Source: Ectothiorhodospira haloalkaliphila ATCC 51935 (lineage in GTDB: Bacteria > Pseudomonadota > Gammaproteobacteria > Ectothiorhodospirales > Ectothiorhodospiraceae). Taken from it: DNA of 64,000 bases. Numbering within the stretch: the first letter of the stretch is position 1; every line of letters starts with the position of its first letter. The notes under the pieces are model-generated. The model ran no database searches and was not told the origin of the DNA. It worked only from the letters and a program-made list of their open reading frames with translations. The translations under genes and the position numbers were made by a program. The DNA lies in assembly GCF_000633935.1 (NCBI RefSeq), contig NZ_KK214998.1:944010-1008009 (forward strand), written 5' to 3'. Below, in pieces: positions 63,765 through 64,000 of the stretch.

Positions 63765-63875
63765 GAGCGTGACACTCCTGAGTCGTGAACCAGCGACTCA
63801 GGGTAATGGCCCCACATGACAGCAGGATAAACCCGGCACCGCAAAAAGCGTTGCACTCACGCAACACCTGTGGTG

Positions 63876-63915
63876 ATTTCATCACAACTTCATGGTTTGT
63901 TCACGGCATTTTAAC
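63876..63915 (+). promoter_or_regulatory. Pho box array before the gene at the right edge
   Basis: ATTTCAT (63876), ACTTCAT (63887), TGTTCAC (63898) and the weak TTTTAAC (63909), all at 11-bp spacing. CATATT (63926-63931) follows ten bases after the last unit as a -10 box. Confidence 0.65.
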
Positions 63916-63992
63916 GCTGCACCGCCATATTTCTCCCCGGTTAGACAGGCTCGGGACAGCCTTTCCACTCATAGACTTGGGGAGTCATTCAC

Positions 63993-64000
63993 ATGCATCA
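63993..64000 (+). CDS. Start of a CDS cut by the window edge, probably phosphate-related
   Basis: ATGCATCA at the last eight bases, eight bases after a strong GGGGAG. The only evidence for its identity is the Pho box array and the neighbouring alkaline phosphatase; pstS would fit. Confidence 0.45.

Noticed and set aside
1-64000. CRISPR arrays, tRNA or rRNA genes
   Set aside because: No regularly spaced direct repeats with unique spacers and no tRNA-like cloverleaf or rRNA signature sequence was noticed.

Overview
The window is GC-rich DNA from a gammaproteobacterium. A form IA RuBisCO inside a complete alpha-carboxysome operon, a SulP-type anion transporter divergent from it, an Rnf complex, UbiU/UbiV and tandem CysB-like regulators together suggest a chemolithoautotrophic, sulfur-oxidising Ectothiorhodospiraceae-like bacterium (Thioalkalivibrio-like). 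The lineage is inferred from gene content; no rRNA or tRNA gene was recognised.

Layout. 1-13.7 kb is an accessory region: a TnpB fragment, a doubly truncated IS200/IS605 element, two copies of a REP-associated Y1 transposase with satellite repeats, at least five toxin-antitoxin type modules (several broken), a Fic protein, and a minor-pilin operon (pilV-pilW-pilX) followed by a pilin gene with a good sigma-54 promoter. 13.9-31.8 kb is mostly housekeeping: aspartic protease, an orphan second pilX, rph, rdgB, hemW, a five-gene coupled operon (two radical SAM proteins, UbiU, UbiV, a lipoate ligase-DUF116 fusion), dcd, apbC, metG, two adjacent cysB-like genes and mtnBC. 31.8-37.9 kb is rnfABCDGE-nth. 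38-44 kb holds three cyclic-di-GMP genes.

44-54.9 kb is the CO2-fixation locus: a SulP transporter divergent from cbbL-cbbS-csoS2-csoSCA-csoS4A-csoS4B-csoS1, then a ferritin-like gene, an acRAF-like gene, a small disordered protein and a cbbR-like LysR gene. The divergent gap carries a perfect 19-bp inverted repeat. A free-standing CsoSCA-like carbonic anhydrase paralogue follows.

56-64 kb looks like a phosphate-starvation regulon. I read arrays of 7-bp PhoB half-sites at exact 11-bp spacing, each with a plausible -10 box ten bases downstream, before five transcription units: glycosyltransferase plus PAP2 phosphatase, an unusual pyruvate-kinase-like protein, a lipoprotein made of four exact 53-residue repeats, a PhoA-type alkaline phosphatase, and a gene that starts at the window's right edge (probably pstS). 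Glycosyltransferase plus PAP2 under Pho control suggests replacement of phospholipids by glycolipids. The pyruvate-kinase-like protein and the repeat lipoprotein are the least explained members, and this cluster is the most interesting part of the window.
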